Source: Herminiimonas sp.
Lineage (GTDB): Bacteria; Pseudomonadota; Gammaproteobacteria; Burkholderiales; Burkholderiaceae
DNA length: 5,485 bases
NCBI GenBank assembly: GCA_014377155.1
Contig: JACMQD010000092.1
Span: forward strand, 1 to 5,485
Direction of reading: 5' to 3'
The notes under the pieces were generated by a model that was given only the letters and a program-made list of their open reading frames with translations, was not told the DNA's origin and made no database searches. The translations under genes were made by a program, and so were the position numbers. This document shows, one piece after another, positions 5,178-5,485 of this stretch (positions are counted from its first letter, which is position 1; every line of letters starts with the position of its first letter).

Positions 5178-5485
5178 CTACCGGCATCGACGCTGCACGA
5201 GCATCAGGCCGGCGCGCTTGCCGACCTCGACATCAGGATTCGGAAATAGCATGTATTCGGTTTCATCACCGGCATGGTATGTGACGTCGCCGTCGCGTGC
5301 GATGACGTTATGCGCCGCACATGCAGCGAAATTCGGCATCATGCGGTCGACGCACAGCGTAAAACGCTCGCTGCGCTTGATCAACTCCTGCGCCACCTCG
5401 AACACGTCCGGCGGCGTGCCCTCCTCCACCGCCATCCGCCCCGAACACAGCAGAACGCGCAACGCTTCGCGGATGACGGCAAATT
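5178..5485 (-). CDS. C-terminal part of an unrecognised protein (5' part outside window)
   Basis: An open minus-strand frame enters from the right edge and ends at a TAG at 5178-5180. It gives 101 residues from FAVIREALRVLL to AGLMLVQRRCR. The TTG at 5462 is an internal codon, because the frame continues without a stop to the window edge. The sequence alternates helices (for example FEVAQELIKRSERF) with possible strands (NVIARDGDVTYHAG, EYMLFP). It has three Cys in the body and one near the end, with no evident membrane segment, and looks like a soluble domain. I do not recognise the family and assign no function. It converges on dgoK with a 33-bp gap that shows no terminator hairpin. The codon pattern is strongly GC-rich at third positions, which supports it as real coding sequence. 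Confidence 0.65.
   Translation of the reverse strand, partial: FAVIREALRVLLCSGRMAVEEGTPPDVFEVAQELIKRSERFTLCVDRMMPNFAACAAHNVIARDGDVTYHAGDETEYMLFPNPDVEVGKRAGLMLVQRRCR

Overview
The window most resembles the chromosome of a betaproteobacterium of the order Burkholderiales, possibly Oxalobacteraceae. The evidence is the GC-rich codon use, a YaiL/DUF2058 protein, and a branched-chain-type solute-binding protein of a lineage I associate with Burkholderiales. The family placement is inferred from remembered protein resemblance, not from a search. No phage, transposon, CRISPR array, rRNA or tRNA was seen.

Layout, left to right. (1) The last 44 codons of an unrecognised plus-strand gene (3-137), followed by a strong intrinsic terminator (221-259). 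(2) A monocistronic yaiL-like gene (403-939) with a stable hairpin in its leader just before the ribosome binding site. (3) Convergent with it, two minus-strand genes for periplasmic solute-binding proteins of the amino-acid/amide ABC-transporter class (979-2118 and 2248-3492). They are separated by 129 bp holding a palindrome and a 13-bp tandem repeat. (4) A 683-bp stretch without an intact gene (3493-4175). It holds the AT-rich leader of the second binding-protein gene, about 190 bp with nothing recognisable, the 3' remnant of a glutathione S-transferase gene (3792-3986), and a near-consensus sigma-70 promoter (4094-4122). (5) dgoK, 2-dehydro-3-deoxygalactonokinase (4176-5144). (6) The 3' end of an unrecognised minus-strand gene (5178-5485) converging on dgoK.

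How the genes relate. The two binding proteins are probably co-transcribed and would capture small amino-acid-like or amide solutes, but no permease or ATPase gene lies beside them, so they must use a transporter encoded elsewhere. dgoK supplies one step of De Ley-Doudoroff D-galactonate catabolism, but its usual partners (dehydratase, aldolase, transporter, regulator) are not visible here. The window reads as ordinary chromosome with several single-gene units. I see no convincing undescribed multi-gene system. The items most worth a second look are the truncated glutathione S-transferase, the repeat element between the binding-protein genes and the yaiL leader hairpin.
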